Counted from the first letter of the stretch, positions 9,056-18,308 are shown. The stretch: 35,598 bases of DNA from a bacterium (GCA_030638825.1 DAOWDU010000021.1:1-35598); one strand, 5' to 3'. The notes: a model not told the origin generated them from the letters alone. Program-made: numbers and translations.

Positions 9056-10513
9056 ATGTTTGAACAGGCGTTAAAAAATATTGATAATATTCTCAGAGCA
9101 GATAATGCGGGAGGCGCTCTTGATTATATTGAGCAAACTTCGTGGATTTTGTTTTTGAAATATCTTGATGATTTGGAAGAAACTAAAAAGACCGAAGCGG
9201 CGCTGGCGGGAAAAAAATATAACTATATCTTGAGTCCCCAATATAAATGGAGCGCTTGGGCATGTCCGAAAACCGTTGACGGAAAACTTGATCATCAGAA
9301 AGCTTTTGATGGCGATGATTTGAGGGATTTTGTGAATCTGAAACTTTTTCCACATCTGAAAACATTTAAGATGTCCGCTGAAAATTCGGACACTGTTGAA
9401 TATAAAATCGGAGAAATTTTTAGCGAATTAAAAAACAAAATTCAAAGCGGATACGCGCTTCGCAAAATCTTGAATATTGTTGACGCTTTGCATTTTCGCA
9501 CGGAAGAAGAAAAGCACGAATGGTCGCATTTATACGAGAGTAAAATTAAAGGAATGGGCAATGCGGGGCAGGATGGCGGGCAATATTATACACCGCGACC
9601 GCTAATTAAGACGATTGTAAAAGTAGTTAATCCAAAAATCGGGGAAACAATTTATGACGGCGCATGTGGCTCTGCTGGATTTTTGGTAGAAGCCTTTGCT
9701 TATTTAAGCAAGGACAGAGAAAAGCTTTCATCAAAAGATTGGGAAGTTCTTCAGAAAAAAACTTTGTATGGAAAAGAAAAAATTTCACTTCCGTATATTA
9801 TTGGTATTATGAATATGATTTTGCATGGAGTTGAAACGCCGAATATTAAACGGACAGATACACTTGCGGAAAATATTAATGACATTCAAGAAAAGGATCG
9901 TTATGATATTGTTCTTGCAAATCCGCCTTTTGGAGCAAAAATGGGACGAGAACTTCAACAAAATTTTCCTATTAAATCTAGTGATTCCGCTTTTTTGTTC
10001 CTTCAACATTTTATCAAAATTCTCAAAGCAGGCGGACGAGCGGGGATTGTTATTAAAAATACTTTTTTGAGCAATACTGACAATGCGTCTGTTAGTTTGC
10101 GAAAACTCTTGCTGGAAAGCTGTAATTTACATACCGTGCTTGATTTACCAGGCGGAACTTTTACGGGCGCTGGAGTAAAAACGGTGATTTTGTTTTTTGA
10201 AAAAGGAGCGCCGACAAAAAAGATTTGGTTTTATCAGCTTAATTTAGATAGAAATCTTGGGAAAACAAACGCTTTGAATGAAAATGATTTGGCGGAATTT
10301 GTGGAACTGCAAAAAAATAAAAAAGACTCTGAAAATTCTTGGAGCGTAGATACTTCCACCCTGAGCTTGTCTAACGGGTTTGATTTGTCAGTAAAAAATC
10401 CGCATAAAAATGATGAAATTATTTTGCGAGAACCGAAGGAGATTTTGGAGGAGATGGGGGAGTTGGACAAAGAGAGCGAGAAGGTCTTGAATAAAATTAA
10501 GAGATCTTTATAA
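9056..10513 (+). CDS. hsdM: Type I restriction-modification DNA methylase, M subunit
   Basis: GQYYTPRPLIKTIVKVVNPKIGETIYDGACGSAGFLVEAF, catalytic NPPF (ANPPFGAKMG). Confidence 0.96.
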   Translation: MFEQALKNIDNILRADNAGGALDYIEQTSWILFLKYLDDLEETKKTEAALAGKKYNYILSPQYKWSAWACPKTVDGKLDHQKAFDGDDLRDFVNLKLFPHLKTFKMSAENSDTVEYKIGEIFSELKNKIQSGYALRKILNIVDALHFRTEEEKHEWSHLYESKIKGMGNAGQDGGQYYTPRPLIKTIVKVVNPKIGETIYDGACGSAGFLVEAFAYLSKDREKLSSKDWEVLQKKTLYGKEKISLPYIIGIMNMILHGVETPNIKRTDTLAENINDIQEKDRYDIVLANPPFGAKMGRELQQNFPIKSSDSAFLFLQHFIKILKAGGRAGIVIKNTFLSNTDNASVSLRKLLLESCNLHTVLDLPGGTFTGAGVKTVILFFEKGAPTKKIWFYQLNLDRNLGKTNALNENDLAEFVELQKNKKDSENSWSVDTSTLSLSNGFDLSVKNPHKNDEIILREPKEILEEMGELDKESEKVLNKIKRSL

Positions 10514-10550
10514 TCTTACAGCTTAGGATTTATGTGTCTAGGTCTTGTTA

Positions 10551-10579
10551 TTGACAAATCGGATATAATCGTATATAAT
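10551..10579 (+). promoter_or_regulatory. Promoter of first Fic gene
   Basis: TTGACA (10551-10556), 17-bp spacer, TATAAT (10574-10579); flanked by AT palindrome AGATATATCT. Confidence 0.7.
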
Positions 10580-10598
10580 TAGATATATCTACAAATAT

Positions 10599-11654
10599 AT
10601 GATCAAAGACAGATTAAACAAAAGAATAAAACTTTCAAATGAGATGATTTTGAAAATTGCTCAGATTGATGAGCTAAAAGGGCGATGGAGCGGCTCTCTT
10701 TCTTTGAATCCAAAAATTTTGCATCAGTTAAAAAAAACAGTCATAATTACCAGCTCAGCTTCGTCCACTCGTATTGAGGGAGCAAAAATGACCGATCAAG
10801 AAGTGGAACGATTTTTGCGTGGTATTAAACAGAAAACGCCGAAAAATAGGGACGAAGAGGAAGTGGCTGGATATGCTGATTTACTGGGAAGAATTTTTGA
10901 TAATCACAAGAGTTTGAAAATCAGCGAGAGCGGAATTTTAGAGTTGCATAAAATAATGCTGGTTTTTTCCAAGAAAGATAAAGAGCATTATGGAAAATAT
11001 AAAACCAGAGATAATACTGTGGCTATTATTGAAAAAGGCAAGATTAAGAAAATTCTTTTTCAGCCAACCGCGCCGTGGTTGGTAAAAAAAGAGATGGATG
11101 ATCTGTTTGAGTGGCAGAAGGAAAGGCAAGAAAAAAAAGATCTGCATTCTTTAGCAATTATCGCGAATTTCATTTTTGAATTTTTAGCGATCCATCCTTT
11201 TATTGACGGCAACGGACGGCTTTCGCGAGCTTTGACTAATTTGATGATGTTGCAAAATGGTTATGGATTTGTTCCTTATGTTTCTCTGGAAGAGATTATT
11301 GAAGAAAAACAAGTGGAGTATTATTTGTCTTTAAGGAAGACACAAAAAAATCATAAAACCAGAAATGAAGACATTACGCCTTGGCTAAACTTTTTTTTAG
11401 ACGCTGTTTTAGCGCAAATTGAAAAAGCGTTGAATTTGCTGGAAGGGAAAGAAAACAGAAAACTGCTTTCAGGAGCGCAAGAAAAAGTTTATGATCTATT
11501 TATTGGCGGTATTGAATTAAAGGTTTCCGAAATTCAAAAGAAAACAAAAATTCCAATGCCGACGGTGAAGCAGTCCGTGTCTAGATTGGCGGAATATAAA
11601 ATGATTGAAAAAATCGGGCAGGGTTCGGCGACGAGGTATAGGGGGATGAAATAG
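10599..11654 (+). CDS. Fic-domain protein (class II type: N-terminal inhibitory helix) with C-terminal wHTH
   Basis: Fic motif HPFIDGNGRLSR; inhibitory motif STRIEG (S/TxxxE[G/N]); C-terminal KVSEIQKKTKIPMPTVKQSVSRLAEYKMIEKIG. Confidence 0.93.
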   Translation: MIKDRLNKRIKLSNEMILKIAQIDELKGRWSGSLSLNPKILHQLKKTVIITSSASSTRIEGAKMTDQEVERFLRGIKQKTPKNRDEEEVAGYADLLGRIFDNHKSLKISESGILELHKIMLVFSKKDKEHYGKYKTRDNTVAIIEKGKIKKILFQPTAPWLVKKEMDDLFEWQKERQEKKDLHSLAIIANFIFEFLAIHPFIDGNGRLSRALTNLMMLQNGYGFVPYVSLEEIIEEKQVEYYLSLRKTQKNHKTRNEDITPWLNFFLDAVLAQIEKALNLLEGKENRKLLSGAQEKVYDLFIGGIELKVSEIQKKTKIPMPTVKQSVSRLAEYKMIEKIGQGSATRYRGMK

Positions 11655-11692
11655 TGGAGTTTAGTCAGAAGGATATTTGGAAGTTAATTAAA

Positions 11693-11784
11693 ATAAAAAA
11701 CCGCCATTTCTGACGATCTTTTATAACACTTGGTTACGGTTTGGAAAACATTGACCGTGAGAGAGCAAAGCCCTCCAAGTGTTA
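11693..11784 (-). ncRNA. Candidate free-standing small RNA, ~90 nt, three-way-junction fold plus intrinsic terminator
   Basis: Minus strand: TAACACTTGG-AGGGCTTTGCTCT-..ACGGT..ACCGT..-CCAAGTGTTA-TAAAA-GATCGTC-AGAAAT-GGCGGTTTTTTATTT; P1 10 bp, P2 5 bp, P3 5 bp, terminator hairpin with T6. Confidence 0.6.
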
Positions 11785-11789
11785 GCTAT

Positions 11790-11817
11790 AGTGTAGCAGA
11801 GATTATTTTCTTGTCAA
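11790..11817 (-). promoter_or_regulatory. Promoter for the candidate small RNA
   Basis: Minus strand TTGACA (11817-11812), 16-bp spacer, TACACT (11795-11790); expected start coincides with 5' side of P1. Confidence 0.6.
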
Positions 11818-12137
11818 TGGGGGTTTGTGGATAAAGTTTGTCAGGAGGATATTCAGGGTTGATTGGATGATTTTAATCTTGCTTTTGCGGGGTGGAAAAA
11901 GGATATTATTGGATGTGTAGTTTTTGTGAGGGAGAAAATTAAAGAAAAGGATTGAAAAATAAGGATTTTTTTATAATTTTTATTAGATTAAATATATAAG
12001 GTATTTTAAGGAAAGATAGCTAAAGTAAGCTGTTTTTTTATATCATAATTTTTAACACTTGACATTTATCTTTTTAAAGATTATTATATAAAAGTAAAAA
12101 GTTTATTTTATCTGATATTAATAGTGTTTTTGGCAAC

Positions 12138-12165
12138 TTGACATAATTTTAAAACTAGTTATAAT
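12138..12165 (+). promoter_or_regulatory. Promoter of the wHTH/hsdS operon
   Basis: TTGACA (12138-12143), 16-bp spacer, TATAAT (12160-12165), 31 bp before ATG 12197. Confidence 0.75.
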
Positions 12166-12196
12166 GGAATTAATGATTAAATAATAAATAAAATAT

Positions 12197-12550
12197 ATGA
12201 AAAAAAATGAACAAATTATCAAGAAAATAGAAATACTTTTGATAGAATTAAAGCAATCTCTAAATATAGAGAACGAAATTTCATTGTATGATGGTAAACA
12301 TAAAATAATCCCCAATCAAAAACAGCAATTTTCTGGTCTTACTGGGAGTATTTATGAATTAATAGAAGAAGGATTTTTAAATGATCCTAAAACAATATCC
12401 GATCTACAAAAAAAATTAAAAGATAGAGGTATTAAAAAACCGACTACTAGTCTTATGCCATCATTAAAAATTCTAATTATCAAGAAAGTGCTTGACAGAA
12501 ACAAGCCTAAAAAGGGTTTATATCAATATTTTAAAAGACAACAATTATGA
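12197..12550 (+). CDS. Small winged-helix-like protein A (117 aa)
   Basis: C-terminal GLTGSIYELIEEGFLNDPKTISDLQKKLKDRGIKKPTTSLMPSLKILIIKKVLDRNKPKKGLYQYFKR aligns by eye with the two following ORFs; ATGA overlap with next ORF. Confidence 0.75.
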   Translation: MKKNEQIIKKIEILLIELKQSLNIENEISLYDGKHKIIPNQKQQFSGLTGSIYELIEEGFLNDPKTISDLQKKLKDRGIKKPTTSLMPSLKILIIKKVLDRNKPKKGLYQYFKRQQL

Positions 12551-12897
12551 AAAAAAATGCAAAACAATTAGCAGATAGTATAATTACTCAAACGATAGAA
12601 CTTGCTAAACTTGCTGGAGTTAACATTGAAATACCTAAAGCGAAAATTCAATATAATCAAAAGAATAGCCGAAAAGGTACAGCTGGTGCAGCTGGTGGTT
12701 TAAGGATTTTGGTTGATGAAGGTTATTTTAATGTTCATAAACAGCTTTCGGAAATTATTGAAAAATTAAAACAAGAAGGCAGACCATATTCAAATGCAAC
12801 AATCTCAATGGGATTGCTGAATCTTGTTAAAGAAAGAATATTAATGCGATTTCGTGATAATGGTGATAAAAAGTGGAAATATATAATTAGAAAATAA
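12547..12897 (+). CDS. Small winged-helix-like protein B (116 aa)
   Basis: GAAGGLRILVDEGYFNVHKQLSEIIEKLKQEGRPYSNATISMGLLNLVKERILMRFRDNGDKKWKYIIR; overlaps previous ORF by ATGA. Confidence 0.75.
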   Translation: MKKNAKQLADSIITQTIELAKLAGVNIEIPKAKIQYNQKNSRKGTAGAAGGLRILVDEGYFNVHKQLSEIIEKLKQEGRPYSNATISMGLLNLVKERILMRFRDNGDKKWKYIIRK

Positions 12898-12901
12898 ACT
12901 C

Positions 12902-13576
12902 ATGTTGAATGTAAATAAAGTAACTTTAAAAAATGCATCAGAAGCTCTTAGAGTTCTATGGGCAGAAGAGTTTTTTAAAAGTTGGCGGAATTTATCTTCC
13001 ATTTCTGATGAACTTAGTAGTCGTGGAAATAATTTTCTATCAAAAGATCTTTGTGTTGCGTTATTGCGTGCAAAGTTTTTGACTCGTCGTGGCAAGCGAG
13101 GTTTTTTTGAATATGCTCAGAAAAAAAATGCTGTCAGTAAAGAAATAAAAAATATAGAACATAATTTATTTTCTGATGATTTAGTAAAGAAACTTGGAAA
13201 AGCATTTATGGTAGAAATAGAAGATTTGCGGCTTAATTTTGGAAAAAGTGGTAATTGTACAGCTTTTTTATTAAGAAAAATTTTAGAAAAATTAATTTAT
13301 ATTACTTTTGCAAAAAATAATCTTTTAGAAAAATTAGAAAATCAAAATAGCGTGGGCAAATTGATTGGATTAAAGTCTATGATTAACAAAGCATCGTTGG
13401 AAAAAATCAAGGGTACTCCGTTTATTACGCCAAAGACAGCTCAAGAAATTAACGGAATTAAATTTTTAGGTGATGTTTCGGCACATAACCCCCTTGTCAA
13501 TGTTGATATGAAAACGATAATACCTCAAATGCCGTATATTATAACTGTGTATAAAGAATTGTCTCAAAAACTATGA
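12902..13576 (+). CDS. wHTH-like N-terminal domain fused to helical, possibly DUF4145/HEPN-like C-terminal domain
   Basis: N-term ALRVLWAEEFFKSWRNLSSISDELSSRGNNFLSKDLCVALLRAKFLTRRGKRGFFEYAQK; C-term IKFLGDVSAHNPLVNVDMKTIIPQMPYIITVYKEL; ATGA overlap with hsdS. Confidence 0.65.
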   Translation: MLNVNKVTLKNASEALRVLWAEEFFKSWRNLSSISDELSSRGNNFLSKDLCVALLRAKFLTRRGKRGFFEYAQKKNAVSKEIKNIEHNLFSDDLVKKLGKAFMVEIEDLRLNFGKSGNCTAFLLRKILEKLIYITFAKNNLLEKLENQNSVGKLIGLKSMINKASLEKIKGTPFITPKTAQEINGIKFLGDVSAHNPLVNVDMKTIIPQMPYIITVYKELSQKL

Positions 13577-14745
13577 CTTGGCAAACAAAAAAACTCGGTG
13601 AAGTTTGTGATGTAATTGCTGGACAATCTCCAGAAGGAAAATATTATAATAAAATTTGTAAAGGACTGCCTTTTTATCAGGGTAAAAAAGAATTTACAGA
13701 AAAATTTATTGGAGAGCCAAAAATATGGACAACAAGGATCACAAAGGAAGCTGAAAAAAATGATATTTTAATGTCAGTAAGAGCTCCAGTCGGTCCGATA
13801 AATTTTGCAACTCAAAAAATTTGTATTGGACGAGGGCTAGCGGCAATTCGCACAAGCAAAGAAATTGATGTAATTTTTTTATTTTACTTTTTAAAAAATT
13901 TTGAAAGCGAAATCATTGGCAATCATGGAGCGGTTTTTAATTCAATAAATAAAAAACAAATTGAGGAAATCCAAATCCCTCTCCCATCTCTCTCAATCCA
14001 AACGCGCATTGTCAAAATTCTTGATGAAGCATTTGCTGAAATAGAAACAGCCAAGAAAAACGCAGAGAGAAATTTGCGGAACGCCAAGGAACTTTTTGAA
14101 TCGTATTTGCAGGAGATTTTTAATAGTAAAGGGGATGAGTGGGAGGAGAAAAAATTGGGAGATATTTTTCAAATAAAACCATCAAAGAAAGAAGCGAAAG
14201 AAAAATTGAAAGATAATGACTTAGTTTCGTTTTTACCAATGGCAGATTTAGGAATATCGCAAAAAGATGTAATAGCAAAACAAGAAAGAAAATTAAAAGA
14301 AGTTTCTGGAAGTTATACATATTTTGCGAATGAAGATGTTTTGTTGGCGAAAATTACACCATGCTTTGAAAATGGAAAATTGGGAATTGTGCGAAATTTA
14401 AAAAATGGAATTGGTTTTGGTTCCAGTGAATATATTGTTTTTCGTTCAAAAGGCGAAGTAGTTCCTGATTATTTATATTATTTTTTGGCACGCAATCAAT
14501 TTAAAAAAGAAGGAGCAAAAAGAATGTCAGGAGCTGTTGGTCACAAAAGAGTTTCAAAAGGATTTATAGAAGAAAGTATTTTGCTATTCCCAAAATCTCT
14601 CACCACCCAAAAACAAATCGTCGCCAAACTTGACGCTCTCTCCGCTTCAACCAGAAAACTTGAAAAAAACTATCAGCGGAAAATTGATGATTTAGGCGAA
14701 TTGAAAAAATCAGTTTTGAAAAAAGCGTTTGAGGGGGAGTTGTAA
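13573..14745 (+). CDS. hsdS: Type I restriction-modification specificity subunit S, two target-recognition domains
   Basis: WQTKKLGEVCDVIAGQSPEGKYYN...ILMSVRAPVG...LPSLSIQTRIVKILDEAF and second half EWEEKKLGDIFQIKPSK...TTQKQIVAKLDALSA. Confidence 0.94.
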   Translation: MTWQTKKLGEVCDVIAGQSPEGKYYNKICKGLPFYQGKKEFTEKFIGEPKIWTTRITKEAEKNDILMSVRAPVGPINFATQKICIGRGLAAIRTSKEIDVIFLFYFLKNFESEIIGNHGAVFNSINKKQIEEIQIPLPSLSIQTRIVKILDEAFAEIETAKKNAERNLRNAKELFESYLQEIFNSKGDEWEEKKLGDIFQIKPSKKEAKEKLKDNDLVSFLPMADLGISQKDVIAKQERKLKEVSGSYTYFANEDVLLAKITPCFENGKLGIVRNLKNGIGFGSSEYIVFRSKGEVVPDYLYYFLARNQFKKEGAKRMSGAVGHKRVSKGFIEESILLFPKSLTTQKQIVAKLDALSASTRKLEKNYQRKIDDLGELKKSVLKKAFEGEL

Positions 14746-14794
14746 AATCCTGTAAATAAGCTATTTTATACTAGGCACACCGATTGTGCGTATA

Positions 14795-14824
14795 TTGACA
14801 ACTATGCACAAAGAATGATAAAAT
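14795..14824 (+). promoter_or_regulatory. Promoter of second Fic gene with overlapping candidate operator repeats
   Basis: TTGACA (14795-14800), 18-bp spacer, TAAAAT (14819-14824); TTGTGC ... GCACAA inverted repeat spans the -35, further ATATGTGCATAAT downstream. Confidence 0.6.
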
Positions 14825-14851
14825 ATGTGCATAATACAAAATAATAAAAAT

Positions 14852-15940
14852 ATGTTTGATCAAAAAATTCCATATAATGATTTGCCATTACTTCCTCCAA
14901 ATTTCAATTTTGATGATGTGGCTCTTTTGAAATTAGTCAATAAAGCCAATAATTCCCTTTTTGAATTAAAAGGTATGGCCAATATTTTACCAAATAGCGG
15001 TATTTTAGTTTCACCAATGACAATACGAGAAGCGGTTGCTAGTAGTAGAATTGAAAATATCAATACCACTGTAGCAGAAGCTCTTAAAGCTGACATTATT
15101 TATAAAGAGTCAGAACTTTCTGGAGCAGAAAAAGAAATTTTGAATTATCGTGATGCTCTTCGCAAAGGATATAAAATGTTGCTTAAAGATGAGTTTTTAA
15201 ATACGAATAGTTTTATAAAGATTCAATCTGTTTTAGAGCCAAACAAAAAAGATATTAGAAAAATTCCAGATGTTAAAATTCAAAATTCAAAAACTGGCGA
15301 AGTAATTTATATGCCACCAGAAGGGTATGATGTTATTATGAATAAACTTAAAAATTTTGAGGATTATTTTAATGATAATAAAGATTTTGATAATGTTGAT
15401 CCTCTTGTGCGTATGGCTATTATGCATTATCAATTTGAAGCCATACATCCATTTCTTGATGGCAACGGAAGGACAGGAAGAATTGTGATGATTTTGTATT
15501 TAGTTTTAACAAAGCGCTTGGAATTACCAATCTTGTTTTTAAGTAAATATATTTTGGAAAATAGAGACGAATATTATAAAAAATTGCGCGCTGTTACTGA
15601 AAACGGGAAGTGGCGTAATTGGGTGTTTTATATTCTTCAAGGCGTTGATATGCAAGCGCAAGAAACAAGAGAAAAAATATTACAGATTAAAGCGTTAATT
15701 GATAAATATAAAAAAGATGCTCAAAAGGATGGGACAAATATAACTCCGCAAATGTTGGATTATCTCTTTTCTAATCCGTTCTATTCGCAAAAAAAGATGT
15801 CGGAAAGTTTGGGTGTGCATAGAAATACAGCAAGAAAGTATTTTCGAGAACTAGAGAAAACGGATACTGTAAAAAAATTCAAACATAAACAAGGATATAT
15901 TTATTATAATAGAAAATTTCTTGATATCTTAAGTTATTAG
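14852..15940 (+). CDS. Fic-domain protein (class II type) with C-terminal HTH; start revised from 14825
   Basis: MFDQKIPYNDLPLLPPNFNFDDVALL...; Fic motif HPFLDGNGRTGR; inhibitory motif SSRIEN; C-term KKMSESLGVHRNTARKYFRELEKT. ATG 14825 abuts the -10 so is unlikely. Confidence 0.92.
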   Translation: MFDQKIPYNDLPLLPPNFNFDDVALLKLVNKANNSLFELKGMANILPNSGILVSPMTIREAVASSRIENINTTVAEALKADIIYKESELSGAEKEILNYRDALRKGYKMLLKDEFLNTNSFIKIQSVLEPNKKDIRKIPDVKIQNSKTGEVIYMPPEGYDVIMNKLKNFEDYFNDNKDFDNVDPLVRMAIMHYQFEAIHPFLDGNGRTGRIVMILYLVLTKRLELPILFLSKYILENRDEYYKKLRAVTENGKWRNWVFYILQGVDMQAQETREKILQIKALIDKYKKDAQKDGTNITPQMLDYLFSNPFYSQKKMSESLGVHRNTARKYFRELEKTDTVKKFKHKQGYIYYNRKFLDILSY

Positions 15941-15962
15941 ATTTTTATTAAAATTAAATTTT

Positions 15963-18308
15963 ATGAATGAATCGGAAACAAGAGCGGAATATATTGATCC
16001 GAAATTGAAAGCGAGCGGTTGGGGTGAAGTTGAAGAGTCAAAGATTTTAAGAGAACGCAATGTTTGTAAAATTACAGATGGGCGGATTTTGGCTGGAGGG
16101 GAACGAGCGAAAGCGGAGATCGCCGATTATATTTTGGTTTATAAAAATAAAAAAATCGCTGTTGTTGAAGCGAAAAAAGATGAGTTAGAAGTGGGCGAAG
16201 GAGTGGCACAGGCAAAATTGTATGCTGAGAAATTGCAGATAGATTATACTTATTCAACAAATGGAAAAGAGATTTATGAAATTTCAATGAAGACAGGGCA
16301 GGAAAAATTGATTGATCAATTTCCAACTCCCGATGAATTGTGGCAAAAAACCTATTTTGATCAAAACGAATGGAATGACAAATTTGGAAGCGCGCCCTTT
16401 GAAGATGGCGGAAGCGATAAAAAATTAAGATATTATCAAGAGATTGCGATAGATAATGTTTTAAGCGCAGTGGCAGAAGAAAAAGACAGAATTCTTTTGA
16501 CGATGGCGACAGGAACGGGAAAGACATTTATCGCTTTCCAAATTGCCTGGAAACTTTTTCATACTCGCTGGAATTTAAAACGGGACGGCAAAAGAAGACC
16601 AAGAATTTTGTTTTTGACTGATAGAAATATTTTAGCGGATCAGGCATTCAATGCTTTTTCTGCATTTGATAAAGATGCGTTAGTTCGTATTAATCCTTTA
16701 GATATTCGCAAGAGAGGCGGTGTGCCGATGGCAGGCAGTGTTTATTTTACAATCTTCCAAACTTTTATGAGTGGTTCGGACGGCACGCCATACTTTGGAG
16801 ATTATCCGCCAGACTTTTTTGATTTTATTATTATTGACGAGTGCCATCGCGGTGGCGCAAATGATGAAAGTAATTGGCGTGGAATTTTGGAATACTTCTC
16901 GCCCGCTGTCCAGCTTGGAATGACCGCCACTCCTAAAAGAAAAAATAATGCTGATACTTATCACTATTTTGGCGAACCAGTTTATATCTATTCGCTCAAA
17001 GAAGGAATAAATGATGGATTTTTAACGCCGTTCAAAGTTAGGAGAATTCAAACAACGCTTGATGAATTTATATATACTTCGGATGATCAAGTTATTGAGG
17101 GAGAAGTTGAAGTAGGTAAGATTTATGGCGAGAATGATTTTAATAAAACTATTGAAATTGTAGAGCGAGAAAAATATCGGGTTGGGCTTGCGCTAAAGGA
17201 AATTAATCAAAACGAAAAGACCATTATTTTTTGCGCGAATCAAGCGCACGCATTATTGGTTCGAGATTTGGTAAATCAAATGAAGAAAAATAAAGATCCA
17301 AATTATTGCGTTCGCGTCACTGCTAATGACGGAGAACGAGGAGAACAATATTTGCGCGACTTTCAAGATAATGATAAAACAATTCCAGTAATTCTCACAA
17401 CTTCGCAAAAACTTTCTACAGGCGTGGATGCGCGTAATATCCGCAACATTGTTTTAATGCGCCCGATAAATTCTATGATTGAGTTTAAACAAATTATTGG
17501 ACGAGGAACACGGCTTTATGATGGCAAGGAATATTTTACGATTTATGATTTTGTGAACGCCTATCATCACTTTTCTGATGAAGAGTGGGATGGTCCTGCG
17601 GAAGAAATTATGGGAGAGAAAAAAATAAGAGAAGAAATTAAATATCCGAAAGAAGTTGAGGACACGAGTTCTATTATGAAAGATGAAGAAAGAGAAGAAC
17701 CGAAGAAAAAATTAAAAATCAAATTGCGCGATGGCAAAGAGCGGGAAATTCAACATATGATTTCCACTTCATTTTGGAGCGCTGACGGAAAGCCGATTTC
17801 TATCCGGGAATTTATGGATAATTTATTCGGAGTAATGCCTGAATTTTTCAAAAGTGAAGAAGAGTTAATAAAAATTTGGTCAAACCCGACAACACGCAAA
17901 TCATTTTTAGAAAAGATTGCTGAAATCGGTTATGGCAGGGGCGAATTAGAAACACTACAAAAAATGATTGACGCGGAAAATAGCGACTTGCTTGATGTGT
18001 TGACTTATATCTCATTTCTTACCAAGCCTATTTCAAGAGTTGAAAGGGCAGAAAAAGCAAAAGACAAAATTTTTGAAGGTTTGGAAGAAAAACAAAAAGA
18101 ATTTTTAGATTTTGTTTTATCAAAATACGAAGAAAAAGGTGTCGAGGAACTTGATGAAGAAAAATTGCCAATCTTGTTGAATTTAAAATATCATGCCATT
18201 GCCAATGCCGAACAATCGCTTGGCGATGTAAATCAAATCCGTTCAATTTTCTTTGATTTTCAGAAGGATTTGTATAATAAAGAAACTAAGGAGTATGCGC
18301 GCAGATAA
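15963..18308 (+). CDS. hsdR: Type I restriction enzyme R subunit (helicase/translocase + nuclease)
   Basis: N-terminal nuclease-like AEIADYILVYKNKKIAVVEAKK; Walker A TMATGTGKTFIAFQIAW; DECHRGG; IIGRGTRLYDGKEYFTIYDF. Confidence 0.95.
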   Translation: MNESETRAEYIDPKLKASGWGEVEESKILRERNVCKITDGRILAGGERAKAEIADYILVYKNKKIAVVEAKKDELEVGEGVAQAKLYAEKLQIDYTYSTNGKEIYEISMKTGQEKLIDQFPTPDELWQKTYFDQNEWNDKFGSAPFEDGGSDKKLRYYQEIAIDNVLSAVAEEKDRILLTMATGTGKTFIAFQIAWKLFHTRWNLKRDGKRRPRILFLTDRNILADQAFNAFSAFDKDALVRINPLDIRKRGGVPMAGSVYFTIFQTFMSGSDGTPYFGDYPPDFFDFIIIDECHRGGANDESNWRGILEYFSPAVQLGMTATPKRKNNADTYHYFGEPVYIYSLKEGINDGFLTPFKVRRIQTTLDEFIYTSDDQVIEGEVEVGKIYGENDFNKTIEIVEREKYRVGLALKEINQNEKTIIFCANQAHALLVRDLVNQMKKNKDPNYCVRVTANDGERGEQYLRDFQDNDKTIPVILTTSQKLSTGVDARNIRNIVLMRPINSMIEFKQIIGRGTRLYDGKEYFTIYDFVNAYHHFSDEEWDGPAEEIMGEKKIREEIKYPKEVEDTSSIMKDEEREEPKKKLKIKLRDGKEREIQHMISTSFWSADGKPISIREFMDNLFGVMPEFFKSEEELIKIWSNPTTRKSFLEKIAEIGYGRGELETLQKMIDAENSDLLDVLTYISFLTKPISRVERAEKAKDKIFEGLEEKQKEFLDFVLSKYEEKGVEELDEEKLPILLNLKYHAIANAEQSLGDVNQIRSIFFDFQKDLYNKETKEYARR

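Noticed and set aside
11724-11784. Hammerhead, twister or known riboswitch identity for the structured element
   Set aside because: Conserved core sequences of the ribozymes/riboswitches I can recall are absent; kept only as an unclassified small RNA candidate.
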